Assembly (NCBI RefSeq): GCF_027943255.1
Contig: NC_072896.1
Span: 124,403,879-124,467,878 of the forward strand
DNA: 64,000 nt
Direction of reading: 5' to 3'
From: Anastrepha obliqua
Taxonomy: Eukaryota; Arthropoda; Insecta; Diptera; Tephritidae
The notes beneath the pieces are model-generated. The model saw only the letters and a program-made list of their open reading frames with translations, was not told where the DNA came from and did not search any database. This document shows, piece after piece, positions 11,111-21,732 of the stretch. Position 1 is the stretch's first letter. Every line of letters begins with the position of its first letter. The translations under genes were made by a program, and so were the position numbers.

Positions 11111-13720
11111 TAACAACATAAAATGTTTAATAAAACATGGCTGGTTGAGATTACTGTTCGCTGTTGTGACCAGAATTCTTAAAAAAAAAATGCACTAACA
11201 TAAAAACATACGATATACATACATATTTATATGTAAACGAAGACAACTTTTTCATTCAGAAAAATATACTCTGATTTGTCAGTACAAATTTTTCTCCGCA
11301 TAGTTTAGCGACTACGAAACTTTGACATGCGAAAGTTCAAACTTCTTGATTACAAAAATTATAAAAGTACATAAAATAGAAATTTGCAAAGATGATGTTA
11401 ATATTCAATGAAGCGTTTCCAATAAAAAAAAACCAAAAGCATTTTAATATTTAATATGAACGATCTAGCAAATCCCAACACTTCAAAATCACCTAACATG
11501 GAATGAAGTCCCCTTATCTGGTAACTTTTTGGGAAAGCTTCACTCTCTTTTTTTATAAACACATATGCGTTGCTCAGAACTGATTAATATACGTACACGC
11601 CTATTGCTCACCCTTCTGATGTAAGTTTGTCGCCCCCTCATCTAGCACTTTGCTAGCACGCTCTGCTGCCCGTCCCTAAAATAAACTATTGCCGGAAGAC
11701 TTTTGCATAATTACTACTTTCATTGTTTTTTTACCAGCTACTTTATCTTAACTATCGAACAGCAATCATCACGTTGAATGCAACGTGAGCTTATTTGAGG
11801 TCGTCAGCACTTTGAGTTAAGGGGGGGGTAGGGTCACAAAATCGAAATTTTTTTTCTTCACTCATCTTATAGTAAATCATTTCAAGAATGTTGTGTCAAA
11901 ATTTTAAGTGGATCGGAGCAGAACTCTCAAAGTTATAGCCTTTGTAGGCACTCTACCTCGAATGCGGAGCATCGATAATTTCTCAGAGTCATTTTTTCAA
12001 ACGCGTTTTTCCCGAAACGACTTCTTAAAAGTCGGTACCAATCACAAATCCGAAACTATTCAACCGATTCTTTTCAAATTTGGCACACGTTTTCTAAATC
12101 AAAAATACCTCCCCCCTACACTGTTTTTTTTTTATTTTTTTTTTTAAGGTTGTTTTTCACTTACAAATATGGCCAAAAATGCTCGTTTTACGTTTTTTTG
12201 CCACCAAAACTACAAAAATGAAAAAAAAAAATTTTATTAATGTAGGGGGGAGCATTACGTCATACTTTAACTGAAAAATTCGACTTTTTTAGTTTCAGAT
12301 GATTCTACGACGAATGCCGATTGGCACCGCAGAGCACCTCTCGAAAAACATATCTCCAAAAAAACTCTGTCATGGGCTTATTTGTCAATATTTTATTATT
12401 AATATTTGTTAAAAACTTATTGAAAAGATGTACAATAACATGCAACTGATTTTATTAAAGTATCTTAAGCCATATTTCTGTAAAAAATTCAAAAAAAAGT
12501 GTTTGTCTTTTAGCGCTTTAATAAGACTTAATTTTCGAATGACCGTCTGATGTTAGAAGCTAAAACTCGCATTTTGCATGAGGGGGTTCGATTCCACAAA
12601 CAGAGAGCCTGAATTAAAATTTACTAACTCTTGTGCGGGTATATAAAGTTCAGTTTGACCAGAATTTAACCTTTTTCAATTTTTTTCAGCACTAATGTTA
12701 CCTTAAACAAAACAAAAAGAGTTAGATAGATGATTTTTATTTTTTCCTTTTTCAAGTTTTCAGAACAAAATCGATTAAGTCTTCGCTGAGTTGGTTTGGA
12801 GTGGTTTTATTTCATAAGATTTATGGAATTCGTTGGTCGTAGAATTAGTCTCATATACCACCAACCGAATAATTTCTACGCCCAGTGAAGTGCCTGAGAG
12901 CGTTCATTAGCGCCTATGGAGCAGCCTGTATCTCCGTTTGAAACATTTGAATTGGATCGCATGCGAGTATCTCGCACACCGCTTAGCTAAATCAGTCTGT
13001 AAACGGGCATAGATGTGCTAGCACGTACACTTGAAAACCTCTTCTTCGTATTGCTATCAAAAGCAGCTGTGTACTTGAGTTCGATCGTTCGCGGCCGGGG
13101 TGACATTTAATTGCTATTCAATATGCTAATACGCTCGGCTGTGCTTAATGCAGTAGTGCATAGCAAATACGTGAATGTGAATTACAAAGTTTTTAAATTA
13201 ACCGCCTGCAAAGTTCAACTAAACAATCGAAGATGGTCAGTGAAGAATAATGCGTTTTATGTACACCTGTGCTCACATAATTAAGACACTTAATCGTTTC
13301 AAGGGCATGTTCGTGGAAAAAAATTCTAAACACAAAAATGTCAAAAATTACTACGGCCTTTGTGCACTTTCAACTTACTTTTTCTGAATTTTAAATTTGA
13401 ATAGTCCATAAAACTGCATACCTGAAACTGAAATTTTATAGGGAGAATGAATAAAAAGTGAAAAATTTTCTTGGCAATTTTTGGAAATTTGGTAAATTTT
13501 TGTTAATTATGTTTTGGTTTGTGGGAGAAGAATTTAAAGAAATATCAACGCCGCTTAAGCTCAACCAAGAAGTGCAGTTAAGAAATTTTTGTAGGCGCCA
13601 GAAGTTCCTGACTGAAAATATTTATGTAAAATTAAAATCTTAATAAATTTTTAAATATATGTAATAAAGTGGGACTAAGGAAAATGTATGCATTTACATG
13701 GACTATGAGATGATAAAATT
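11111..13720. other. No gene recognised (11.1-13.7 kb)
   Basis: AT-rich sequence. The segment 11820-12600, with G-runs, long T-runs and short phrases common in decayed non-autonomous elements, looks repetitive, but no paired ends were found. No exon-like frame was seen. Confidence 0.3.
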
Positions 13721-14050
13721 TCATATATTGTAGAGTAAAGTCGGTGCCCACAATACCACCATTTTACCTTGATATTAATTTCTGCCAAAATAATCGTAAT
13801 TAAAAAGCGATCTTCTTTTCTTTCTTACAGATATTGAATTATCTTTACATTTTACTGCAAAATATAACCTAATATAATCGTTTTCGTCTGATAATATAGA
13901 AAAACCGAAACCACCTTAAAAGTTGATGAAAAGAAAAATGGTGGATAATGTGGCCCAGGGTATTCGGGTAAAGTGGGCCACTAGATAAAATCACCAAAAA
14001 CAATTGTAAGAGTTAATAATAAGCCAATGAATTTATTCATATATTTTTTT

Positions 14051-14851
14051 GACGTGATAACGTCTTATAATTCGATTTAACAGGCTGCACGCACGAAAAA
14101 ATGTGTCGTTACCTTGCTCATTAGTGTTACCTTGCTCATTAGTGTTACCTTACTCATATGTCGTTACCTTGCTCAGTGCCGTTACCTTGCTCATTTGTCG
14201 TTACCTTGCTCATTGCATTGAATGAACTGCAAGCGAAAGCGCGGAACGAACGACAAAGCAAACAGAGCAAACGAACGGCAACGTTCGACATCTTGCTCTC
14301 TCCTACTTAAGTGAGCGTATATATGTATGTATATGCGCATATGTACATATATAAATTCACATATTTGTATTTGCATATGCCTTCTTATTGATTATTATTA
14401 ATTTGATTCACTTGAAGAATTTAAAATAAAACCAAGTTTGTTAATAATACCTGTTGTTTTAATGTTATTATTATTAATTTTTGACGTGATAACGTCTTAT
14501 AATTCGATTTAGCCGGCTGCACGCACGAAAAAATGTGTCGTTACCTTGCTCATTTGTCGTTACCTTGCTCATTTGTCGTTACTTTGCTCATTTGTCGTTA
14601 CCTTGAATGAACTGCAAGCGAAAGCGCGGATCGAACGACAAAACAAACAAAGCAAACGAACGGCAATGTTCGACATCTTGCTCTCTCCTACTTAAGTGAG
14701 CGTATATATGTACATATTATATATAAATTCACGTATTTGTATTTGCATATGCCTTCTTATTGATTATTATTAATTTGATTTACTTGAAGAATTTAAAATA
14801 AAACCAAGTTTGTTAATAATACCTGTTGTTTTAATGTTATTATTATTTTTT
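14051..14851. repeat. Two tandem ~430/369-bp units carrying short TTACCTTGCTCATT arrays
   Basis: Unit 1 (14051-14482) and unit 2 (14483-14851) both start GACGTGATAACGTCTTATAA. They share GCTGCACGCACGAAAAAATG, an array of about 19-bp monomers built on GTTACCTTGCTCATT, then a common tail ending in TAATACCTGTTGTTTTAATG. Unit 1 has six monomers and unit 2 four, which explains most of the length difference. A stub of a third unit (GACGTGATT) starts at 14852 and passes directly into the ATGTT array. Confidence 0.85.
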
Positions 14852-14859
14852 GACGTGAT

Positions 14860-15496
14860 TATGTTATGTTATGATATTTTATGTTATGTTATGTTATGTT
14901 ATGTTATGTTATGTTATGTTATGTTATGCTATGTTATGTTATGTTATGTTATATTATGTTATGTTATGTTATGTTATGTTATGTTGTGTTGTGTTGTGTT
15001 GTGTTGTGTTATGTTATGTTATGTTATGTTATGTTATGTTATGTTATGTTATGTTATGTTATGTTATGTTATGTTATGTTATGTTATGTTATGTTATGTT
15101 ATGTTATGTTATGTTATGTTATGTTATGTTATGTTATGTTATGTTATGTTATGTTATGTTATGTTATGTTATGTTATGTTATGTTATGTTATTTTATGTT
15201 ATGTTATGTTATGTTATGTTATGTTATGTTATGCTATGTTATGTTATGCTATGTTATGTTATGTTATGTTATGTTATGTTATGTTATGTTATGTTATGTT
15301 ATGTTATGTTATGTTATGTTATGTTATGTTATGTTATGTTATGTTATGTTATGTTATGTTATGTTATGTTATGTTATGTTATGTTATGTTATGTTATGTT
15401 ATGTTATGTTATGTTATGTTATGTTATGTTATGTTATGTTATGTTATGTTATGTTATGTTATGTTATGTTATGTTATGTTATGTTATGTTATGTTA
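14860..15496. repeat. ATGTT pentanucleotide satellite, about 127 units
   Basis: The run is an almost pure (ATGTT)n tract of about 640 bases with scattered variants (ATGCT, GTGTT, ATTTT, ATATT). A cluster of GTGTT units lies near 14985-15010. Because five is not a multiple of three and ATGTT lacks stops in the plus frames, it produces long artefactual open frames of repeated Tyr-Val-Met-Leu-Cys type. It sits inside a larger repeat block and ends just before an inverted copy of the block's first 19 bases. Confidence 0.97.
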
Positions 15497-15591
15497 ATGT
15501 TAACTCATTCTCTATATCCATACAAAATATCTATCAAACAAATAAAATTAAAATTTTCTTTTGAAAAATGCAACCATTCAATCAGTATTTT

Positions 15592-15610
15592 CTTATGACG
15601 TTATCACGTT
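15592..15610. repeat. Inverted partner of the GACGTGATAACGTC block end
   Basis: CTTATGACGTTATCACGTT is the reverse complement, with two differences, of GACGTGATAACGTCTTATA, which opens the tandem units at 14051 and 14483. The whole interval 14051-15610 therefore looks like an element bounded by about 19-bp inverted repeats with satellite-like contents. No transposase is present. Confidence 0.65.
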
Positions 15611-15689
15611 AAACTATCGTCAGTAAACCGACTTTACAGACAACCTCTTTTTAATTTTAATTAATTACCTTATTGGTTGACTATTTGAA

Positions 15690-16206
15690 AAAAAAAAAGA
15701 TTAAACTTAGGTAAATATAAATCCACTTTCTGTATAGCAGATGGTGGAAATGTTCCTCGTACTCTTGCTCAAGTAAATCGAAAAACATCTTTAATTTTCT
15801 TTTGTGAACCCATTGCTCTATTAAAAGACGTTTCCGTTGGAGAGCGAAAACTAAGCTAATTTTTTGTGCCTGCTCAGGAATCCATGCAGCCAACCTTTCC
15901 CTGCAAATTGCTTAAGGACCGCAAATTTGTTTGGCACTTTGGCAATTCCATCAATTGAAACGCCAGGGAACGAATATCGTGTCTTGTGAGGGCGCAAAGT
16001 CTTGCTTCCGTTTCTAATGTATATTTAAGAAGATCTTTTTCTGTGGCTTCGTCCAGTATTGGCTTACGTCCAAGTGCGGTTTTTAAAAGCAGGCTAGGGG
16101 ATGCATTACTCCTTGCCATGTAAAACGCGGCACATCAAAAGTCTTTGAAAAAAAGGTGCCCATCTCCTCATTCCTAACAGCTACAATGGCTTTTTTCATC
16201 ATACTG
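15690..16206 (-). pseudogene. Pogo/Tigger-like transposase remnant (CENP-B-type HTH)
   Basis: The minus strand reads KKAIVAVRNEEMGTFF, TFDVPRFTWQ, then LGRKPILDEATEKDLLKYTL, ETEARLCALTRHDIRSLAFQ, a shift to GWLHGFLSRHKKL, and MFFDLLEQEYEEH. These are the N-terminal pipsqueak/CENP-B DNA-binding blocks of pogo-like transposases ('LGRKpvLdeatE.dL...', 'gWlhgFlkRhk'). The DDE domain is absent, and frameshifts occur near 15890 and 16110. Sequences like GGTATTCGGGTAAAGTGG (13960) and ATTACCCGAATAGGGTG (16690, inverted) may be the element's outer regions. If so, the ATGTT block inserted into it. Confidence 0.7.
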
Positions 16207-16807
16207 GGGTCTCATTTTCTTATTTCTCCATTTTTGGCATGTCTAAATATGTATAATTGGGAAATACAAAACAGGAAAATTAACGAGAATTAGAAAAATA
16301 CTAAGGGAGTAATGTGGGCTACTAGTTCACAATACCCGACGCTACTAGCCCACATTAGCCACTGTACCACTTACAAGAAAAAAGTATTACAAACTTTTGT
16401 TTGAATAATTTAAAAAGAGTTTCTTACCACATTAAAAAATAGCACAGAATAGTTTAATAATTCTCTTTGAACTTTCACACTCTAAAAATAATCACTTGCT
16501 AAAAAATACCATTAATATTACACGCCACTGAAAAACAAATCGACCGCACTTCACAAAATATGTTGATCAATTGCTCATCAATAAAGAGTCCAATTCAAAA
16601 GGCGAGCAGCGTAAAACATCCGTTATATGAATTTTGAAGTTCATAAGCAATCTTTCTAGTGCATGTTCGTTATTATAAAAAATGTCAATATCTGTATTTT
16701 ACATTACCCGAATAGGGTGTTTTTTAAGAGCTTAAAGTCTTAAAATTTTAATACAAAACAGAAATAATGTTGAAATGTATTTTTTTATTATAATCTGGTA
16801 AATAATT

Positions 16808-17035
16808 TCCGCCGTAGCCAAACGGGTTAGTGCGTGACTACCATTCGGGGGTGCGAACGTTCAAACCTGCGTGCACGAAACAGTGAAATGACAGAAAAAG
16901 TTGTTTCTAATGTCGGTCGCCCCTCGGCAGGCAATGCTAAGCCTCCGCGTGTTTTCTGCCATGAAAAAGCTCCTCATAAAAATCCTACATTTGCCGTTCA
17001 CAGGTCCCGGCTGCCCTGGAACTTCCATAAACTTT
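16808..17035 (+). mobile_element. tRNA-derived SINE, diverged copy
   Basis: CCGCCGTAGCCAAACGGGTT matches the tRNA-like A-box head of the SINE family seen whole at 41110-41434. The body blocks GGTCGCCCCTCGGCAGGCAA and TGCCATGAAAAAGCTCCTCA follow in the same order. The B-box region is altered and the tail is degenerate. Confidence 0.75.
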
Positions 17036-17233
17036 TGTGAGTCAAATATTCTGGAAGAATCTTAGACTTCACACTTTCAAAATTCAAATCGTGCAAGCCT
17101 TCAGGCGTTAAGCTTAACGATTACAATTTGCGTAAAAGTTTCTGCGAGTCAATCTTCGAGCGAATTCGTACGGCAAACTCTATCTTTCGGAGTGATAAAG
17201 CCCATTTTCAGTTAAATGGAAGTGCAGATAAAC

Positions 17234-17829
17234 CTAAAGGACAGCATCCATCATTAAATCTAAAATCAACAACCGTTTCAGAGTCTCACAGTCACGGTTT
17301 GGTGTCCATTTCAAGCTGGTTGAACACATACCTCCCGTGAGGGTGTTTAAGGCTATTGGATGCTCCAAAACATTTTCTAGTGATTCTCTTTCTTCTTTAA
17401 AGCGGTCACAGTACAAAATTGCAAGTTCCGCACACTCAACTGTGTTGGGGCAGAAATGTGTCTGTGCCAGCTTTAACCAATGCAGGTAATCTTGGAAACA
17501 ACCATGACCGCTCAGATGTCGGTGAGGTAGTAGTCTACATCCCCGTGTTTTCTTGTAAGCCATTCATCGATGCACGGTATTAGTTCATATGTCCAGCGCT
17601 TGTTTCGATACAGCTCCAAACGCTGCTGCCATCGTCTAATTGCCATTGCCCGTTCTAGGGCTTTTTGATTCAACGTAGGCCGAGCCCTCTGCGTGCTGTA
17701 CAGTCGGCTCATATCCAGATCCAAAGGAGGCTTTCCTGCAATGTCCCACTGATTTAGATGCTTTGCTTTCACATGATATTTGCAAGCTCGCTGTATGTTC
17801 TTAAACATTTTTATAAAAATTAGCAACAA
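17234..17829 (-). pseudogene. R1-like LINE, C-terminal zinc-knuckle region
   Basis: The minus strand reads WQQRLELYRNKRWTYELIPC, IDEWLTRKHGDVDYYLTDI, then after a frameshift LSGHGCFQDYLHWLKLAQTH and CPNTVECAELAILYCDRFKE. This is the end of R1-clade ORF2 ('W..RWd.s.kGrWTy.LIP.i..Wl.RkhGevdyyLtQ.LsGHGcF..YLhrf'), whose C-terminal part carries a CCHC-like motif. The copy is 5'-truncated and frameshifted. Confidence 0.8.
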
Positions 17830-17977
17830 AAAAAATAAAACATGAAAAATATGGCGAATATTGTAAAAAGAGATTTAGTGACTTAATTATGTGAGCGCAA
17901 GTGTACATATTTTATGAACTGTATATCTTTGTGATGCCAGTGGAATGAAGCTTACTACAACAGTAAAATCTTTTCAG

Positions 17978-19279
17978 CTTTTCTGATAGCGCTTATTTCC
18001 ATCATGTGGGCAAGGAGCCTCTACTTTATCGCACCTTTGGAGAGCAGCTCCAAATATCCGCTTCGAAGTACAGCGCCCGACCTGCGCTCATTTCGTACCA
18101 CGAAGGCAAGCGTTATTCCTTTGCGGAAATCAAACAGGAAGCAGAAAATCTTGCCGTAAAACTTAACGAGCTCGGCATGCAACGCGGCGATCATTTGGGA
18201 ATTTGGATTACGAATAATTCCCAGTGGTACATTAGTTACATGGCAGCTGCATTAGCTGGATACACAGTCGTTTGCATAAATCCCGCGTTCCAGCCACAAG
18301 AAATCGCGTATGCGCTGAGGAAAGCACGCGTCAAAACACTCATCACAATGGCCGAGTGCGGCAAGCAAAATTTCTATGGAATTTTGAAAGAAATATTGTC
18401 GAGTGCGAGCATAAATGGAGCCGGCCCTATTGATGACCCACAATTTCCCGATTTACGTTATGTTGTCATGCAAAGTGAGGCTCCGTTGAGTGAGTTCCTA
18501 AGCTGGGATGAGCTACGACGCAACTCTGCTCTACCATCAGATATAAATGAACTGAATCAAAAAGTCGAACAAATCTCACCGGAGCAGGTCTACAATATAC
18601 AATTCACATCAGGTACCACTGGCCTACCCAAAGTGGCGTTGCTTAGCCACTTTGCCTGCGTGAATCAAGCTCGCATATTTGGGCGGATAATTCAGTTACA
18701 GAAAACTCCTAAACACCTGTGTTTGGCAGTGCCCTTATTCCACATTTTCGGCTTAAGTGTAATGTTCGCCAGCTTTACATATGGATCGACACTGGTGCTT
18801 CCCAATCCAAGGTTCGATTCAATTGCCACGCTGGAAAGTATATCAAAAGAAGACTGCCATATCATACTAGGCACACCCACCATGTACGTGGACATGTTGG
18901 AGAAGCAACGGCGATTGCAAAAACCATTACCATCACTGGAATCTGGCGTAGTTGGCGGCGCGGCATGCTCGCCAGAGGTCTACTACCAAACGAAGAAGTT
19001 ACTGAACTTAAAACATTTTCTTATTGGATATGGATTGTCAGAATCGTGTGGTGCATGCTTTTTTCAAACTGGTGCAGACAATGACGACGAACCAGCACAA
19101 ACAGTTGGAGGAATATTTGAACATCTTGAGGCAAAAGTTATCGATGATCAAGGCAAGATAGTGCGATTTGGGGAAGCTGGAGAGTTGTGTCTGCGCGGAT
19201 ACTTGATCATGACCGAATATATGGACGATGTGGAAAAAACCAAAGAAGTGTTGGATAAACATGGCTGGTTCAAGACTGG
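17978..19279 (+). CDS. Medium-chain acyl-CoA synthetase (ACSF2 family), first visible exon
   Basis: The gene encodes an acyl-activating enzyme that adenylates a medium-chain fatty acid with ATP and transfers it to CoA. ACSF2 relatives act in mitochondria. The exon opens after a CTTTTCAG acceptor at 17977, continues SAYFHHVGKEPLLYRTFGEQ without a stop, and ends at the GTAAGT donor at 19280. Visible family motifs are the P-loop-like IQFTSGTTGLPK with the following ALLSH (about 200 codons past VGKEP), the VPLFHIFG segment, GTPTMYVD, and YGLSES (A5). The exon ends in GWFKTG, which is completed by the Asp at the start of the next exon to give the conserved GW.KTGD. Spliced to the next two exons it gives about 565 residues. 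A 5' exon (start codon, likely mitochondrial presequence) must lie upstream and was not found. No stop or frameshift is seen, so the gene looks functional. Confidence 0.9.
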
Positions 19280-19351
19280 GTAAGTTTGTGGCAAATTTTA
19301 CTTTACCAGCTATCCTTCTTTTGTGCAATGTTAAGTTTTTTGATTTTATAG

Positions 19352-19493
19352 TGACAAATTTTCGTTGGACTCCAATGGTGTGGGGCGTATTGTTGGGCGC
19401 AAAAAAGATATCATTATACGTGGCGGTGAAAACATATTTCCGAAAGAGATTGAAGATCAACTGGACGCACATGAAGACATAATAGAATCACAG
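19352..19493 (+). CDS. Acyl-CoA synthetase (ACSF2 family), middle exon
   Basis: This 142-base exon follows a 72-base intron (GTAAGT...TTTTATAG) and ends at a GTATGT donor. It completes the GD of the KTGD motif, then reads GVGRIVGRKKDIIIRGGENI and FPKEIEDQLDAHEDIIESQ. It holds the hinge and A8 region (the R-x-K-D..I..GGENI..EIE signature) around which the C-terminal domain rotates between adenylation and thioester formation. Splice phases join cleanly on both sides. Confidence 0.92.
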
Positions 19494-19544
19494 GTATGTA
19501 TTTCCGTGAATATATATTTGCTACTAGGTAGGTTGGTAAGTTGT

Positions 19545-19975
19545 TGTTGCACGAAAGTGAAAGATGGCTGGTCTCCAACCTCATCGCACAGAGGCTACAA
19601 TCTTTCGTCAACGAATGCCCCCGCATCTTCTGTAGAATATTCTGCTCGAACACCATTAGCAACGACGCGCTGTGGAGATCAACGATTGGGGAGCCCATTC
19701 TATGGCAAATTAAACGCCGAAAGCGGCGATAGATAGGCCACACGCTTAGAAAACCAGCAGATAGCACCACGAAAATGACACTGGACTGGCACCCACAAGG
19801 GAGCAGAGGTGGCGGTCGGCCAAAGTTCACTTGACGAAGGTTGATGTGAGCGAACTTACAGATGACAACATCACATGGGAGGGCGCAAAAAGAATAGCCC
19901 AGAACCGTGCACGATGAAAGAGTCTTGTCGAAGCGCTATGCTCCCAAGCGGAGTGAACAAGGATATAAAAAAGTT
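19545..19975 (+). pseudogene. RTE-like LINE C-terminal fragment inside the intron
   Basis: Across shifting frames the plus strand reads LQSFVNECPRIFCRIF, ISNDALWRSTIGEPIL, IKRRKRR, a stop, then IGHTLRKPADSTTKMTLDWH and PQGSRGGGRPK, followed by a tail with IAQNRA. These are RTE-type C-terminal blocks ('iGHtLRk....tr.al.WnPqG.R.rGRPk.tWrR'). It is a dead fragment of the same broad family as 24.80-24.94 kb. Confidence 0.8.
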
Positions 19976-19979
19976 GAAT

Positions 19980-21095
19980 TACCTCTCGTGCACTCCTCAA
20001 ATAGTACTAAAGCGCCGTTTTGATACCATTATGAGGACTCCAACAGGCAGATATCTAGAGCCAGCGACAGCTGTTGATGTGTTGGAGGAGATTGATGTGA
20101 TTTAGGTTGGCGCACAGCCCCAAGCTGTCGAAGAAAGGAGCACCCAGTGATCTTAATAGTCTAGCTGCCAAACCCGGACATTTACAGAGAAGCGTGATCA
20201 ACAGTCTCCTTCACTGGAAAGTCCGCACAGCTTCTGCAATGGCGGTTAAACGGTGAACTCGCTTTTCCGCACGTGAGCCGATCGTCCCATGGCCGGGAAA
20301 CATAGCTACGAGTTTGCAAATAGAAGAGCGAATAGTCTCTAGAAATTGCTGCGCCCTGCGTTTATTGCTCTGGGTGCCCATGAAGTAATGAATCTCAGTC
20401 TGATCTGTGCTTCTCTTTAAGAACAGTCAGGGGGATGCCGAAGATCGGGTAGGAGGTCGCTGAGACCAATTCAGTCCGCTTACTGGCAACCCTGCAAACT
20501 CCGCCTGGCAGGAGTTGACTAATTTGGATCTGCACCATGGCGTCGTCAGAGCCTAGATTCCGACTTGGTTATCGGAAAAAATGTTAATATGTCCATCGCT
20601 TTCACGTTCCCTAAGCATTTTGCATGCCTGCTGGAACGCAAAGACTTCTGCCTGAAAAACACTAGCAGTATTCGGTAATTTAAAGGAATTAAATAAATTG
20701 GCTGATCTCCGATTCCATCTTAGAACAGCTCATGCAGACAGAGGCAGTTCGGTACAGATTTTCCACTCACACCAATCCTGTCTACTTGGAAAGATTGCCC
20801 TGGAATGACTCTCGCCGAACTCCGGTTTGCGGATAGAGAGATATGTTTGAAGTTCAGAGACATACGGCGTTAACTGCCCAAAAATGCTACCATGTCCCTT
20901 GAGAGACTAGCTCCAGAGGCCAACCTCCTTTAACCTGATTTCACTTTGAGCAGCGATGGGCATGACGGAAAAGTCGATAGGAAGTAAGTGCAAAACGACA
21001 TTCAGGACAGCACTGAGACAAGTTTCACATCCAATGCTTTGCACCCTTCTGAGTTTAGTGATACTATAGCCCTTCTGAAGAGCTTCCAAAGCACG
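19980..21095 (-). pseudogene. R1-like LINE 3' half (RNase H and tail) inside the intron
   Basis: The minus strand, heavily mutated, shows RNase H-like pieces (MSCSKMESE, CFSGRSLCVPAGMQNA), then SPFNRHCRSCADFPVKETVD, the CCHC-like C-terminal motif. It ends in a 3' untranslated segment containing GGTATCAAAACGGCGCTTTA. The same 3' segment recurs at about 29960-30030 (plus) and 45850-45930 (minus), so these are copies of one family. Many stops are present. Confidence 0.65.
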
Positions 21096-21139
21096 AATTT
21101 AAAATTAAAATTTTCGTTTTTTTTTGTTTCTGTTTGCAG

Positions 21140-21394
21140 GTGATTGGTGTTCCTGATCAGCGTATGGGCGAGGAGGTTTGCGCCTATTTACGTCTACGTC
21201 CTGGCGCTAAACAGCTGGCACTTGAGGAAATAAAGGAATTTTTCAAAGGAAAAATAGCCCACTTTAAAGTGCCCCGTTATATTCGTTTCGTCGAGGAATA
21301 TCCAAAAACTGCATCTGGAAAGATAAAAAAGTTCGAGTTGTTGAAATTGTTTGAAAACGAATTAAAAAATGGCGAGGATAGAGAAGGGCGATGA
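21140..21394 (+). CDS. Acyl-CoA synthetase (ACSF2 family), last exon
   Basis: The exon starts at the TTTGCAG acceptor and reads VIGVPDQRMGEEVCAYLRLR, then FFKGKIAHFKVPRYIRFVEE and YPKTASGKIKKFELLK, and stops at TGA 21392-21394. It is the C-terminal AMP-binding subdomain. The Lys of TASGKIKKF is the catalytic A10 lysine of adenylate-forming enzymes. The phase matches the preceding exon exactly. The protein ends about 20 residues after this motif, as usual for ACSF2. A polyadenylation signal was not assigned. Confidence 0.92.
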   Translation: MIGVPDQRMGEEVCAYLRLRPGAKQLALEEIKEFFKGKIAHFKVPRYIRFVEEYPKTASGKIKKFELLKLFENELKNGEDREGR

Positions 21395-21732
21395 TGCATT
21401 AAACACAATCGAAGTGCATTTTTTATGTAGCTGTTTACTTTTACGATTAATTTCAAGATGTGTTTAAGAACATTTTTTTGTTGATTTTATAACATTTTTA
21501 TTTAATTTTTTATTTTTAAAAGAAGTTTTCAATCTGAGTAGATTTGAACTTGTCAGCTCAAATATGGGTATTCCAGGAAATTCTGCGTGTTCGTGAATAA
21601 ATCATTTCCAAAATTTAACCAAGTAGCAAAAAACTTCAACTTATACGTTCAATAAGCTCTGCTGTGCAATATTTATAAGTTATTAGAAGTGAGCGAAATT
21701 AATGTAAATGGATATTCAAATTAGATTACTTA

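Larger units (their letters stand above)
19494..21139. other. Intron of the acyl-CoA synthetase gene filled with LINE debris
   Basis: The intron has a GTATGT donor at 19494 and a TTTGCAG acceptor ending at 21139, 1,646 bases against only 72 for the neighbouring intron. Nearly all of it is accounted for by a plus-strand RTE-like fragment and a minus-strand R1-like LINE tail. The exons on both sides keep their frame. Confidence 0.85.

Noticed and set aside
11820..12600. Possible MITE beginning with the G run at 11821
   Set aside because: Looks repetitive, but I could not find an inverted partner for either end.
14104..14220. CRISPR-like array of regular repeats
   Set aside because: Monomers are contiguous with no unique spacers, and this is an animal genome; it is an ordinary short tandem array.
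14810..15598. Three overlapping open frames of 208-262 codons of repeating Tyr-Val-Met-Leu-Cys
   Set aside because: They are translations of the ATGTT pentanucleotide array, which lacks stops in all plus frames; not genes.
18252..19472. Open frames in other frames and on the minus strand across the acyl-CoA synthetase exons
   Set aside because: Shadow frames of a well-supported gene.
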